A stretch of DNA of 64,000 nucleotides. It comes from Bacteroidota bacterium. GTDB taxonomy: Bacteria; Bacteroidota; Bacteroidia; Cytophagales; Cyclobacteriaceae. Location of the stretch: contig JAJRQT010000203.1 of NCBI GenBank assembly GCA_024280115.1, positions 18,297 to 82,296 on the forward strand. The letters run 5' to 3'. Made by a program: the position numbers and the translations under genes. The notes below the pieces were generated by a model. The model was not told where the DNA came from, did no database searches, and worked only from the letters and a program-made list of their open reading frames with translations. Below are positions 38,247-48,194 of the stretch, piece after piece. Each line of letters starts with the position of its first letter. Positions within the stretch are counted from its first letter, which is position 1.

Positions 38247-39602
38247 TTAAATAATTTCGAAATATCTTTCCATCTGCCAATCCGTAATCGCTTTGCGCTG
38301 TTGCAAATCTTCCCACTCCCTGGTATATGCATAATGATCGACAAATTGATCCCCGAATAGCGCTCTTGCCGGTTTAGATTTTTTCAACCGGGCCGCTGCC
38401 TCAGATAGCGTTGCAGGAAGTTTTAGCACATCTGCATATTGCTTTTCATAGGCATTTCCTTCAACTGGCTTATCCGGTTCAATTTGATTTTCAATCCCCC
38501 AAATACCCGAACCAATTGCTGCAGCAAGCGCCAGATATGGATTTATATCCGCTGCGCTTATGCGATATTCTACTCTTTGCGATTTTTCACTTCCGGGTAT
38601 GGCCCGAATTGCACAAGTTCTGTTGTCCAATCCCCAGGATGCTGCTGTTGGAGCCCAAAATCCTGGAATAAGCCTTGTATAGCTATTACATGATGATGCA
38701 ACCATTGATAGAAATTCCGGCATCAGTTTCTGTTGCCCTCCGATAAACCAACGCATAGCATCGGAGATATTATGTTCATTTTTTTCGTCATAAAAAGCTG
38801 CGGAGCCTTTACTATCCTGCAAAGACATATGGAGGTGACCGGACTGCCCGGCATGATCTGCAGACCATTTGGCCATAAAGGTGGCCATCAAATTATTTTG
38901 TTGAGCCAGTACTTTCATAAAAGTCTTGAATAATACCGCATTATCAGCGGCGCGAAGGGCATCGCAATGTTCAAGCGAGGCCTCCAGCACACCTGGGCCA
39001 GTCTCTGTGTGTAGCCCTTCAATGGGCATATCCATATCAATGGCCATTTGCATGATTTGTTGATATAGGTCTGCATGGCTTGAATTTCGCAGAATAGAAT
39101 ACCCAAAATTTCCCGGAGTAACTGTTTTTAGGTTCCGGTAACCTTTCTCCCTGATACTATCCGGTGTTTCATCAAAAAGAAAAAACTCAAACTCAGAGGA
39201 TGCAGTAGCAGAAAATCCAATTTTATTTAATCGAGACAATACTTTCTTTAAAATGGACCTTGGGCAAACTGCTTCCGCAGAATCTCCGGAAAAGTCAGCT
39301 AAAAACAGAACGGATTTATTATTTTCAGTCGGAAGCATTCTACAGCTCGATGCATCTATTTGTGCCCATGCATCAGGAAAGGCAGTTTGCCAACCGGTGT
39401 AAGAATCTTTGCCGTATAGCTCATCATTCGAATCCCAGCCAAAAATAACATCACAAAAGCCAAAACCTTTTTCCAATGCAGAATTGAATTTCTTCTTTTG
39501 AACGTATTTCCCACGTAATACACCATCAATATCCGTGACCGCAAGTTTTATATTTTGAATCTGATTTTCTTCGATAAACTTCCTGGCATCTTTAATATCC
39601 AT
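38247..39602 (-). CDS. Glutamine synthetase family gamma-glutamyl-amine ligase
   Basis: The 451-residue protein has the glutamine synthetase fold: AVTDIDGVLRGKYV in the N-terminal beta-grasp domain, SSEFEFFLF with the metal Glu, GPGVLEASLEH, GQSGHLHMSL and WGLDNRTCAIR. The N-terminal RGK and the lack of an adenylylation loop place it among GlnA-like enzymes such as PuuA and GlnA4, which join glutamate to putrescine, ethanolamine or other amines. Beside an ethanolamine-type permease, ethanolamine is the best guess for the amine. This is an inference from context. Confidence 0.85.
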   Translation of the reverse strand: MDIKDARKFIEENQIQNIKLAVTDIDGVLRGKYVQKKKFNSALEKGFGFCDVIFGWDSNDELYGKDSYTGWQTAFPDAWAQIDASSCRMLPTENNKSVLFLADFSGDSAEAVCPRSILKKVLSRLNKIGFSATASSEFEFFLFDETPDSIREKGYRNLKTVTPGNFGYSILRNSSHADLYQQIMQMAIDMDMPIEGLHTETGPGVLEASLEHCDALRAADNAVLFKTFMKVLAQQNNLMATFMAKWSADHAGQSGHLHMSLQDSKGSAAFYDEKNEHNISDAMRWFIGGQQKLMPEFLSMVASSCNSYTRLIPGFWAPTAASWGLDNRTCAIRAIPGSEKSQRVEYRISAADINPYLALAAAIGSGIWGIENQIEPDKPVEGNAYEKQYADVLKLPATLSEAAARLKKSKPARALFGDQFVDHYAYTREWEDLQQRKAITDWQMERYFEII

Positions 39603-39709
39603 TCTCTATTCAGTTTTTAATTCTATTCAACCTAAGCAATAGTCGGCTGGTAAGCATTCTTTCATTGTCGCATTTTAGCATTCTCTCATTCACTCAATGT
39701 CTCATTCTC

Positions 39710-41188
39710 CTATTTCTTACTCATAGCAAACTCTTCTTCCGGCGACAAAATTAATTGGTGCCGACCATGTATCCCAAAATAAATTAACCCAATCATTAAA
39801 TATGCCATCGCACTAAAAACAGCAACCCTATAAGACACATCCTGCAATTGGAAATATATGGTTACCAAGGCAATTATGATGGTAACCCAAGCCCCTGTTT
39901 TTCCTAATGGGCTCACATATGGGCGTTCCAATTTTGGTCGTTTTATGCGCAACAATAAAAATGACGCACTCTGTAAAACATAGGAAAGCATGGCGCTAAA
40001 TACTGCCATATTGAGCAATGCTCCACCAATAAATATTTCACTTTGCTCTGCGCCGGCTAAAAAGCGTGTAATCATCAGTACTACAAAACCTATGATCGAC
40101 CCGGTGATTAAAGCAGTATATGGTGTCTTTCTTTTACTATGCGTGACAGATAATAAAACAGGGAAATATCCCGCCCGGGACAGTGAATAGATTTGTCTTC
40201 CAAACGCAAATATAATCGTATGAAAGGAGGCAATTAACCCGATAACCGCTACAAGGGTCAATCCTTTTGCTATTCCTGTTCCGTACAAATATTTAAATCC
40301 ATCCAGTAACGGTTCCCCTGATTGTGAGAGTGCATATGCCCCTAAGGGTATGGACGAATTCAACCATAATATCATAAAAGCTGATATGATCAGGGTAATC
40401 ATTCCATAGGTAAGGCCTAATGGCATATCCTTTTTTGGATCGACCGATTCCTCAGCGGCAAGTGGTAATTGTTCGATAGCCAGAAAAAGCCATACGGCAA
40501 ATGGCATAGCGCTTAGGGCGCCCACAATGCCCATTGGGAGAAATTTGCCATGACCACCGGGGAGAAGTTCAACTTTCCCATCTACTCCCGCTTTTATATT
40601 CAAGGCATTTGTCATAAAATCTATATTTCCTATGGATGAAATCCAGAAAACAACCAGGCAAAGCAATGCAAGTATGGTGATCACCACGGTGAGGCGGAAT
40701 GACAATTCGACGCCAACAATGTTTAGAACGGTAAAAAATGCATAGAATCCAAACCACCAGTAGGGGAGGCTGTCCGGGCCCGTATCGAATATCCCGCTCA
40801 TATAGGAACTGATAAAAAAAACAATAACCGCCGGGGTGAGTATAAATTCCATATTCTCCACCAGACCTGTAAAAAAACCACCCCAGGGTCCCATTGACGC
40901 ACGTGCGAATGAATAGGCCCCACCCGTATGCGGCAACGCCGGGGACATTTCTGCTACACTTTGCGTTAGTCCGATATACATGATGGCAATGATGATCGTG
41001 GCGATGAGCATGCCTCCCCAGCCTCCGGAAGCAAGTCCTAAATTCCACCCTGAAAAATGTCCTGAAATGACGGCTCCAACTCCAAGAGCCCAGAGTGACC
41101 ATACTCCGGCGTGTCGCTTCAGCTCGCGGGATTTAAAATACGATTTGTCCTTTTTTTGATAGGAGACGCCCTTTACCTTGCTATTCAT
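39710..41188 (-). CDS. APC-family permease, ethanolamine permease-like
   Basis: There are twelve hydrophobic segments over 492 residues. The N-terminus LKRHAGVWSLWALGVGAVIS and GWNLGLASGGWGGM closely follow the ethanolamine permease (EAT) pattern, as do ALPHTGGAYSFARASMGPWG and LPLAAEESVDPKKDMPLGL. It would import ethanolamine or a related amine. It is the upstream gene of the amine ligase and amidotransferase on the same strand. The start lies near a nested palindromic element in the 388-base gap to mnmA. Confidence 0.85.
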   Translation of the reverse strand: MNSKVKGVSYQKKDKSYFKSRELKRHAGVWSLWALGVGAVISGHFSGWNLGLASGGWGGMLIATIIIAIMYIGLTQSVAEMSPALPHTGGAYSFARASMGPWGGFFTGLVENMEFILTPAVIVFFISSYMSGIFDTGPDSLPYWWFGFYAFFTVLNIVGVELSFRLTVVITILALLCLVVFWISSIGNIDFMTNALNIKAGVDGKVELLPGGHGKFLPMGIVGALSAMPFAVWLFLAIEQLPLAAEESVDPKKDMPLGLTYGMITLIISAFMILWLNSSIPLGAYALSQSGEPLLDGFKYLYGTGIAKGLTLVAVIGLIASFHTIIFAFGRQIYSLSRAGYFPVLLSVTHSKRKTPYTALITGSIIGFVVLMITRFLAGAEQSEIFIGGALLNMAVFSAMLSYVLQSASFLLLRIKRPKLERPYVSPLGKTGAWVTIIIALVTIYFQLQDVSYRVAVFSAMAYLMIGLIYFGIHGRHQLILSPEEEFAMSKK

Positions 41189-41280
41189 AAATTATACAAT
41201 TGGTTCATTGATATATTTTTATTTTAGAATCAAACTTAAACGGCGAATATAACTTATGGAATGGAGTGTACCAAAAAGAA

Positions 41281-41440
41281 GGAATTCCCTGTCAGGGCAA
41301 TCGGGGTTAAAAAAAATATTAACAACCCCTGCCTCGGCTTGTGGCTCACAGGCCGAAAATTTGAATTGTTTAATGGTCTGTGAGTCACAGACCATGGCTT
41401 TTTTATTTATTTGTCTTAAACCCGATTGCCATGAATTCCC
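41281..41440. repeat. MITE-like element with terminal inverted repeats enclosing two REP-type hairpins
   Basis: The outer arms pair: GGAATTC (41281-41287) with 41433-41439, and GGCAATCGGG (41296-41305) with CCCGATTGCC (41421-41430), with TTAA just inside both. Within lie two hairpins: CGGCTTGTG-GCT-CACAGGCCG (41335-41355) and ATGGTCTGTG-AGT-CACAGACCAT (41373-41395). A T run follows the second. The rest of the 41189-41576 gap shows no gene. Confidence 0.75.
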
Positions 41441-41576
41441 TACAAGAATAAAACCTGCAATATTTTCTCAATTCAAACAATAACCGGTATTTTTGCATTT
41501 TATTTAGTTAAGCAGGTGATACTGCTGTTAACTATCTTGAAAGTCAGGCTTTTAACCTGATGAAAAAAAGAATAAT

Positions 41577-42692
41577 ATGAGTAAAAAAGGAAGAGTCTTA
41601 GTAGCAATGAGTGGCGGTATTGATAGTTCACTTGCAGCTGTGCTGCTACACGAACAAGGGTATGAGGTGATTGGGATGACAATGAAAACCTGGGATTATG
41701 CTTCTTCTGGTACATCAAAAAAAGAAACAGGTTGCTGTAGTCTCGACTCTATCAATGACGCCAGAGATATTGCTGTAAACTTAGGTTTCCCTCATTATAT
41801 TTTGGATATCCGGAATGAATTTGGCGACTATGTAATTGATTATTTCACAGATGAATATATCGCCGGGAGAACGCCTAATCCGTGTGTTTTGTGCAATACA
41901 CATATTAAATGGGATGCTTTATTGAAGCGGGCAGATAAATTGGGATGTGAATTCATCACCACAGGTCATTATGCCAGGTTACGATTTGAGAATGGAAGGT
42001 ATATTATATCAAAAGGAATAGACCCTCTGAAGGATCAGTCCTATGCTTTGTGGGGTGTTTCTCAACAGAGTCTTAGCCGTACTATTTTTCCTTTAGGGGA
42101 GTTAACCAAAAAGGAAATTTATAAGATGGCCACAGATAAAGGTTTTACTGAATTGGTTAAAAAATCTGAGTCTTATGAAATCTGTTTTGTCCCCGATAAT
42201 GACTATCGCGGATTTCTGAAAAGAAGGGTAAACGGGCTTGAAGAAAAGGTGAAAGGTGGTGAATTTGTTATGGAAGATGGCACCGTAGTTGGAAATCATG
42301 AAGGTTATCCATTTTATACCATAGGACAGCGAAAAGGTTTAGGGATAGCTTTAGGTTATCCTGTGTATGTTACTGAAATTCAAAAAGATAAAAACAGAGT
42401 TGTGCTTGGAGCTTTCGATGAATTATCACGGGATGGCATGTATGTAAATAAACTGATTATGGGAAAGTATGTATCTATAAAAGAGAAAATGGATACAATT
42501 ACAAAGGTGAGGTACAATGATCCCGGGCATCCCGCCGTTATTGAACAGACCGAAGATACAATGAAAGTTTTCTTTGGAAATGGCGTAAATGCCATCGCAC
42601 CAGGTCAGGCTGCTGTTTTTTATGAGGGGAATGATATTATTGGAGGGGGATGGATTTTATCCAGTTTTAGACAAAATGAGTATAAAAATTAA
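41577..42692 (+). CDS. mnmA: tRNA-uridine 2-sulfurtransferase MnmA
   Basis: The PP-loop VAMSGGIDSSLAAVLL is at residues 9-24. TPNPCVLCNTHIKW carries the first catalytic Cys, and KKSESYEICFVPDNDYRGF carries the second. The C-terminal barrel (YTIGQRKGLGIA, APGQAAVFY) binds tRNA. MnmA thiolates U34 of tRNAs for Lys, Glu and Gln using sulfur relayed from a cysteine desulfurase. The start ATG is preceded by a run of A. The stop overlaps the next gene's start by 17 bases. Confidence 0.97.
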   Translation: MSKKGRVLVAMSGGIDSSLAAVLLHEQGYEVIGMTMKTWDYASSGTSKKETGCCSLDSINDARDIAVNLGFPHYILDIRNEFGDYVIDYFTDEYIAGRTPNPCVLCNTHIKWDALLKRADKLGCEFITTGHYARLRFENGRYIISKGIDPLKDQSYALWGVSQQSLSRTIFPLGELTKKEIYKMATDKGFTELVKKSESYEICFVPDNDYRGFLKRRVNGLEEKVKGGEFVMEDGTVVGNHEGYPFYTIGQRKGLGIALGYPVYVTEIQKDKNRVVLGAFDELSRDGMYVNKLIMGKYVSIKEKMDTITKVRYNDPGHPAVIEQTEDTMKVFFGNGVNAIAPGQAAVFYEGNDIIGGGWILSSFRQNEYKN

Positions 42693-43374
42693 AAATATAT
42701 TTTTATTAGCTGGGATGGTTTTGGCTTTTTGGCAATGTTCAGAAACCAAAGACCTGGACCCCAATGATCTGGGAAGTAATTTCTTTCCTTTGAAGGTGGG
42801 AACATTCAGCATTTACCAGGTGAATGGCGTCAGGTACAATTCTATGATTGACAGCACAGAGTTTTCATATTTACTGAAAGAAATCGTATTGGACTCTTTT
42901 CAAAATCTTGAATCGGGAATTTCTTATAAAATCCAGAGACAGAAAAAGTATCCAGAAAGTAGCGTGTGGGAAATCGACTCCTTATGGACTGCTAGAAAGG
43001 ATTCCCGGACTGCCGTGTTGGTTGAAAACAATGTGCCGTCGGTCAGGTTGACATTTCCTCTTGAAGAGATGAAAGTCTGGGATGCCAATAAATTGAACAG
43101 CAACGGTGAAGACGAATTTCAAATGATAAATGTAGATAAACCATTTGCTGATGACTTTGGTTCTTATGAAAAAACCGTAACAGTTATCCAGGAAGATATA
43201 CCTGATTTAATCGTTAATACAATTTCAAAAAAAGAGGTTTTTTCAGAGGACCTGGGATTGGTTTATAAAGAAAACATTGTATTGAAATATAAACAAGATG
43301 AGTTTATCGGACTTGAAATTATAGAAACCGGGATAAAATATTTCCAGCATTTAATAGAAAATGGTAAAGAATAG
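42676..43374 (+). CDS. Lipoprotein of unknown function
   Basis: Translation from 42676 gives a leader (SIKIKNIFLLAGMVLAFWQC) with a lipobox-like end at Cys20; the longer frame back to 42589 lies inside mnmA and is unlikely. The mature protein of about 210 residues is rich in beta-strands and acidic residues, and I do not recognise its family. The N-terminus FFPLKVGTFSIYQVNG resembles repeated secreted-protein motifs of Bacteroidota. It overlaps mnmA by 17 bases and the protease by 14, so the three genes are translated as a tight operon. Confidence 0.72.
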   Translation: MSIKIKNIFLLAGMVLAFWQCSETKDLDPNDLGSNFFPLKVGTFSIYQVNGVRYNSMIDSTEFSYLLKEIVLDSFQNLESGISYKIQRQKKYPESSVWEIDSLWTARKDSRTAVLVENNVPSVRLTFPLEEMKVWDANKLNSNGEDEFQMINVDKPFADDFGSYEKTVTVIQEDIPDLIVNTISKKEVFSEDLGLVYKENIVLKYKQDEFIGLEIIETGIKYFQHLIENGKE

Positions 43375-44998
43375 GATTTTGACATTAACCTTATTGATTG
43401 TATTGGCTTTTCCGGCATTTGGAAAAGTTAATCGATATATGGTCTTTTTAAAGGATAAAGAAGGCAATTCCTACTCAATCAACAATCCAGACGCCTTTCT
43501 ATCTCAACGGTCTTTAAACCGGAGGAATAACCAAAATATCCGTATCACCACGGAAGATCTTCCCGTTACGGAAATGTATATTGATGAGCTTTCCGGTTTA
43601 GTTGATGTGCGCGTACATTTTACAACAAAATGGATGAATGGTGTTTTGGTGGAAATGGATGAAACAAGTATTGAGAGCGTTCAGAATTTGTCATTTGTAA
43701 AAGAAGTTTTATATATAGCACCTGGCACAAAACTCATTAATGACCAAAGTGGTGGACGTGTGGCACAGCCCGATAAAACTGATCAAAGTGAAATCGAATT
43801 CTCAGAATCAGGTCCCCAAAATGAATTTATTGGTGTGGATGCAATGCATGAAAAGGGTTTTAAAGGCGAAGGAATGCTTATTGCCGTTTTTGATTCGGGG
43901 TTTAAATATGTAAATCAATCTTCCTATTTTTCACATCTCTTTAATGAAGACAGAGTGGTTGGAACAAGAGATTTTATCAGAAATTCTCCTGATGTTTATC
44001 AATATGATACGCATGGTTCCAAAGTGATTTCATGTATTGGAGCATTTAAGGAAGGGGAGTATTCGGGAACCGCCCCTGAAGCTGATTATTTACTCTGCGT
44101 AACAGAAGATATTGATAATGAATACAGAATAGAAGAATTCAATTGGTTGTTCGCAGCCGAATATTCGGACAGTATCGGTGTGGACGTAATAAATAGCTCT
44201 GTTGGCTACTCCTATTTTGATGATGAGCGTATGGATTACACCTATGAAGATCTTAATGGAAAAACAGCGATTATATCAATTGCAGCAACAACAGCAGCTT
44301 CTAAAGGTTTACTTGTTGTGAGCAGCAATGGAAATGAAGGAAATAGTTCATGGTTATACCTGAATGCCCCAGCCGATGCAGATTCTATTTTGTCTGTTGG
44401 CGCCGTAAATTATGACAGGGAAAGATCGAGTTTCAGCTCTTTTGGGCCATCGAGTGATGGTAGAATAAAACCCGATATTTCAGCGCTGGGAACGTTGGCG
44501 AAAGTTGTGAGCAATGAAGAAGTTACTTTTGCAAACGGGACTTCTTTTTCAACTCCGATGGTTGCCGGTTTAGCAGCGGGCTTGTGGCAGGCATTCCCAG
44601 AGCTCACAAATATGGAGATTATGCAATATTTGAAGATGACCGCAAGCCAAAGCGATGCACCCGACACGATCATCGGATATGGCATCCCAAATTTTATTAA
44701 TGCTTATAACAGGATAAAAATCAATGAAGGCGATGTGGTGAATAAATTCGTTGTGTTTCCAAATCCTGTGACAAATAAACGGATCATATATTTTTATGTT
44801 GAAGAAGCAGGGGATACGGAAGATTCGAATCTCAGGTTTTATGATTTAAAAGGAAGTTTTATTAGATCTGAGGAATTGATTGTGGAAAACCCATTAAATC
44901 CCGTTGAAGTGGATGTATCATTTTTAACCCCAGGTTCATATATTCTCACTTATATGAGTATGGATGGACTAAAAAAATCAAAACTTATAGTACTTTAA
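43361..44998 (+). CDS. Subtilisin-family (S8) protease with type IX secretion sorting domain
   Basis: A signal peptide (residues 1-21, ending AFPAFG) precedes a propeptide-like region that ends near residue 165. The catalytic triad is Asp178 (AVFDSGF), His218 (YDTHGSK) and Ser397 (NGTSFSTPM). The last 80 residues begin KFVVFPNPVTNK and end in GLKKSKLIVL, the type A C-terminal sorting domain recognised by the type IX system. The protease should therefore be moved across the outer membrane and released or attached at the surface. It is the last gene of the mnmA operon. Confidence 0.93.
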   Translation: MVKNRILTLTLLIVLAFPAFGKVNRYMVFLKDKEGNSYSINNPDAFLSQRSLNRRNNQNIRITTEDLPVTEMYIDELSGLVDVRVHFTTKWMNGVLVEMDETSIESVQNLSFVKEVLYIAPGTKLINDQSGGRVAQPDKTDQSEIEFSESGPQNEFIGVDAMHEKGFKGEGMLIAVFDSGFKYVNQSSYFSHLFNEDRVVGTRDFIRNSPDVYQYDTHGSKVISCIGAFKEGEYSGTAPEADYLLCVTEDIDNEYRIEEFNWLFAAEYSDSIGVDVINSSVGYSYFDDERMDYTYEDLNGKTAIISIAATTAASKGLLVVSSNGNEGNSSWLYLNAPADADSILSVGAVNYDRERSSFSSFGPSSDGRIKPDISALGTLAKVVSNEEVTFANGTSFSTPMVAGLAAGLWQAFPELTNMEIMQYLKMTASQSDAPDTIIGYGIPNFINAYNRIKINEGDVVNKFVVFPNPVTNKRIIYFYVEEAGDTEDSNLRFYDLKGSFIRSEELIVENPLNPVEVDVSFLTPGSYILTYMSMDGLKKSKLIVL

Positions 44999-45009
44999 AC
45001 TATGTTTGG

Positions 45010-45062
45010 GTTGAATAAAGTATATCCAAAATGGACATTGATAGTATTCACATTTATTCAAC
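45010..45062. repeat. Inverted repeat after the protease gene
   Basis: GTTGAATAAA (45010-45019) and TTTATTCAAC (45053-45062) are a perfect 10-bp pair, and an inner TCCA/TGGA pair lies between them. The structure starts 12 bases after the stop codon and is followed by TTTATT. It may be a weak terminator. Confidence 0.5.
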
Positions 45063-45100
45063 TTTATTAAATTAACAGTATAACCGATAATTTTTTTTAT

Positions 45101-45760
45101 ATGTCATTAATTGCTCCATCCATCCTCAATTCAGATTTTTTAGAGTTAGGAAATACGATAAAAATGATCAATGAAAGTCAGGCAGACTGGGTCCATCTGG
45201 ATGTGATGGACGGTTCATTTGTGCCTAATATTTCTTTTGGAATTCCAATTGTAGAAGCTGCAAAAAAAATCACAAAAAAGACATTAGATGCGCACCTGAT
45301 GATTGTAAACCCTGAAAAATATATTGAGGGATTCAGGAAAGCCGGTGCAGATCTGATCAACATTCACTATGAAGCATGCAAGAACAAGGATCTGGCTTCC
45401 ATTTTACAAGAAATTAAATCTTTAGGGGCAAGGCCCGCAATTGCAATAAATCCAGATACACCCGTTGAGGCTATTTATGAATATACAGAATATATTGATA
45501 TGGTTCTTGTGATGTCGGTTTTTCCGGGGTTTGGGGGTCAAAAATTTATTGAAGATACCTATGGCAGGATCCAAACTCTAAAACAGTTTTTTATAAAGAA
45601 TAACATGAACACACTCATACAGGTGGACGGAGGCGTTTCTCCACAGAATGCTAAAAAACTCAAGGATTCGGGAGCTGATGTAATGGTGGTTGGTAGTGTC
45701 ATATTTAAATCAGATGATCCTCTGCAAACCATTTCTGAACTAAAATCGATTGTTTCGTAG
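45101..45760 (+). CDS. rpe: Ribulose-phosphate 3-epimerase
   Basis: This is a 219-residue TIM barrel with all Rpe landmarks: IAPSILNSDFLELG with the substrate Ser and Asn, WVHLDVMDGSFVPN with metal-binding His and Asp, DAHLMIVNPEKYI, VMSVFPGFGGQKF and VDGGVSPQN. The enzyme interconverts ribulose 5-phosphate and xylulose 5-phosphate in the pentose phosphate pathway. It lies 18 bases ahead of the TonB-dependent receptor gene. Confidence 0.97.
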   Translation: MSLIAPSILNSDFLELGNTIKMINESQADWVHLDVMDGSFVPNISFGIPIVEAAKKITKKTLDAHLMIVNPEKYIEGFRKAGADLINIHYEACKNKDLASILQEIKSLGARPAIAINPDTPVEAIYEYTEYIDMVLVMSVFPGFGGQKFIEDTYGRIQTLKQFFIKNNMNTLIQVDGGVSPQNAKKLKDSGADVMVVGSVIFKSDDPLQTISELKSIVS

Positions 45761-45778
45761 TGAGCTCATAAGCCGTCA

Positions 45779-48175
45779 ATGAAGCCCCTTCAGTTATCAT
45801 TCATTTTCTTTCTTATTTCTTTCACGTTTGCATTGGCACAACAAAAGGAAAGAATACTTGTCGGTAAAATTCTGGATGCTGAGCAGAATCCTGTAAATAA
45901 TGTAAATATAGTTATTGAAGGCACTGGTTTTGGGACGATTTCAGATGCTGATGGAGTCTATAAACTGGAGATTCCTGACGATACGTTGGATGGTAATATA
46001 ATTTTCAGCCATATTCAATTCAAAGAGATCAAAATACCAATATCTTCCATCGACTTTAACGATGAAATTTTCGTGACTCAATTGGATGAGTCTATGAGAG
46101 TCCTCGATCAGGTAAATATCACCGAAGATAAATTGACTAACAAGAATGAAAACGCCAGTACGTTTAATCTGAGTCCTGTTGAATTGAAATTTATGCCTTC
46201 TCCCTTTCAGGATATAAGCAGCATTTTAATTACCCTTCCCGGAGTTTCAAGCAATAATGAACTTTCTACAGGCTATTCGGTAAGGGGGGGGAATTATGAT
46301 GAAAATTTAGTTTATGTAAATAATATTCCGGTTTACAGACCACAAATCATTACCTCTGGCCAACAGGAAGGGTTGAGCTTTATAAATACCGATTTAGTGA
46401 GAGGAATCGAGTTTAGCTCCGGAGGCTGGGAAGCAAAATATGGTGATGGGCTGGCTTCTACTTTAAATATCGATTATAAAAAACCATCCCGAACGGGAGG
46501 TTCATTATCTATTGGGTTGCTGGGAGGGTCTGCGCATATAGAAGGAAGTTCAAAAAATGACAGATTTACATACCTGGTTGGGGCGCGGCACAAATCATCT
46601 GTCTATTTGTTAAATACGCTTGAAACTAAAGGTGAATACAGACCAAAATTCACGGATATTCAAACATATCTCAACTATGATATTTCTAAAAAGGGAAAGA
46701 AAAATGAAACGGAAATAGGGGTGCTTTTTTCTTATGCCAGGAACAGATACCTGGTACGACCAACAAGCAGAGAAACCACCTTCGGTACTTTCAATAATCA
46801 GCTAAGGCTCTTTGTCGCCTTTGACGGACAGGAAAAACTTACTTACGACACCTGGCAGGGTGGAATAAGACTGAGTCACCGGATGACCTCGCAATGGAAA
46901 ACCCATCTAATTGTATCCGGAACATATTCGAGGGAAAGAGAATATTACGATGTCGAAGCCGGATATTTGTTGTGCAATGTTGATAATGATCCAGGATCCG
47001 GAAGCTTCAATGAATGCATGTCAAATATTGGGATCGGAACAAATTACTACTCTGGGCGAAATTTGCTCAATGTCAGGTTATTGAATGTAGAGTCCAGAAA
47101 TGAGTTAATCATCAATGATAAAAACAGCATGGAATTTGGCATTGGCTATGCAAACCATGATTTTGACGATCTACTCAATGAATATGAATTCATAGATTCT
47201 GCGGATTACGTGAGGATTACAGATGCAGTTACTTCGGAGAATAATATTAACTATAACAGGATTCATGCCTATTGGCAAAACACATCGTATATAAGCGCAA
47301 ACCAATTCATAACCTACGGATTTAGAATGCTTTACCAGGATTTTAATAAGCAATTGTTGATCAGTCCGAGGGTTCAGTATTCAATAAAGCCGGCGTGGGC
47401 GAAGAACACTTTTTTCAGGGCGTCAGTAGGTCTTTACAAACAGGCGCCATTTTACAGAGAGTTTAGAAATAACCAGGGAGAGATCAATGAGGATCTAAAA
47501 GCACAATCTTCCGTGCATACCATTATTGGCTTGGATCACAGTTTCACTAAATGGGGGAGACCCTTTAAATTTATTACGGAGATATACTACAAATACATGT
47601 GGGATGTAAATCCGTATGACATTGAGAATGTGCGTATCCGGTATTTTGCAGATAATATCGCGAAGGCATATGCCACAGGAATTGATTTTCGCGTAAGCGG
47701 AGAATTCATTCCAGGAGATGAATCATGGTTTAGTTTGGGGATATTATCTACAAAAGAAAATCTTGAAACCGATAACAGGGGATATATTCCACGTCCATCT
47801 GATCAAAGGGTAAATCTCGGTATATTCTTTCAGGATCATATTCCAAATGCACCAACATTCAAAGTGCATCTAAGGCTGCTTTACTCCACAGGACTGCCGT
47901 TTTCACCACCGGTAAATCCTGCTAATAGAAATAGTTTCAGGGGAAGCGAATATCAAAGACTGGATATTGGTTTTTCGAAAATGATAAAATTCGGGATTGA
48001 GAAAGAGAATCCGTTTTTAAAATCTCTTTGGATCACTGCAGAAATACTCAACCTGACCGGTAATCAAAATACTATTTCTTACTATTGGGTTCAGGACGTG
48101 AATAGTAATTATTATGGAGTCCCAAATTCGCTATCCCAGAGGTTTTTCAATGTAAGGATGAATCTGAATTTTTAA
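45779..48175 (+). CDS. TonB-dependent outer membrane receptor with carboxypeptidase-like N-terminal domain
   Basis: The signal peptide is residues 1-20 (ending ALAQ). A carboxypeptidase-D regulatory-like domain follows (ILVGKILDAEQNPVNNVNI, IEGTGFGTISDADGVYKL). Then comes a TonB plug (FQDISSILITLPGVSSNNEL, STGYSVRGGNYDENLVYVNN) and a beta-barrel that ends in an aromatic residue (FFNVRMNLNF). At 798 residues it is close to SusC-unlike receptors; no SusD partner is next to it. It imports an unknown ligand using TonB energy. It sits 18 bases after rpe, an operon that shows no shared function. Confidence 0.9.
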   Translation: MKPLQLSFIFFLISFTFALAQQKERILVGKILDAEQNPVNNVNIVIEGTGFGTISDADGVYKLEIPDDTLDGNIIFSHIQFKEIKIPISSIDFNDEIFVTQLDESMRVLDQVNITEDKLTNKNENASTFNLSPVELKFMPSPFQDISSILITLPGVSSNNELSTGYSVRGGNYDENLVYVNNIPVYRPQIITSGQQEGLSFINTDLVRGIEFSSGGWEAKYGDGLASTLNIDYKKPSRTGGSLSIGLLGGSAHIEGSSKNDRFTYLVGARHKSSVYLLNTLETKGEYRPKFTDIQTYLNYDISKKGKKNETEIGVLFSYARNRYLVRPTSRETTFGTFNNQLRLFVAFDGQEKLTYDTWQGGIRLSHRMTSQWKTHLIVSGTYSREREYYDVEAGYLLCNVDNDPGSGSFNECMSNIGIGTNYYSGRNLLNVRLLNVESRNELIINDKNSMEFGIGYANHDFDDLLNEYEFIDSADYVRITDAVTSENNINYNRIHAYWQNTSYISANQFITYGFRMLYQDFNKQLLISPRVQYSIKPAWAKNTFFRASVGLYKQAPFYREFRNNQGEINEDLKAQSSVHTIIGLDHSFTKWGRPFKFITEIYYKYMWDVNPYDIENVRIRYFADNIAKAYATGIDFRVSGEFIPGDESWFSLGILSTKENLETDNRGYIPRPSDQRVNLGIFFQDHIPNAPTFKVHLRLLYSTGLPFSPPVNPANRNSFRGSEYQRLDIGFSKMIKFGIEKENPFLKSLWITAEILNLTGNQNTISYYWVQDVNSNYYGVPNSLSQRFFNVRMNLNF

Positions 48176-48194
48176 CCAGACAATCCTATCAGTC

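Noticed and set aside
42589..42675. Upstream start for the lipoprotein gene after mnmA
   Set aside because: It lies deep inside mnmA, and the ATG at 42676 directly begins a lipoprotein signal peptide.
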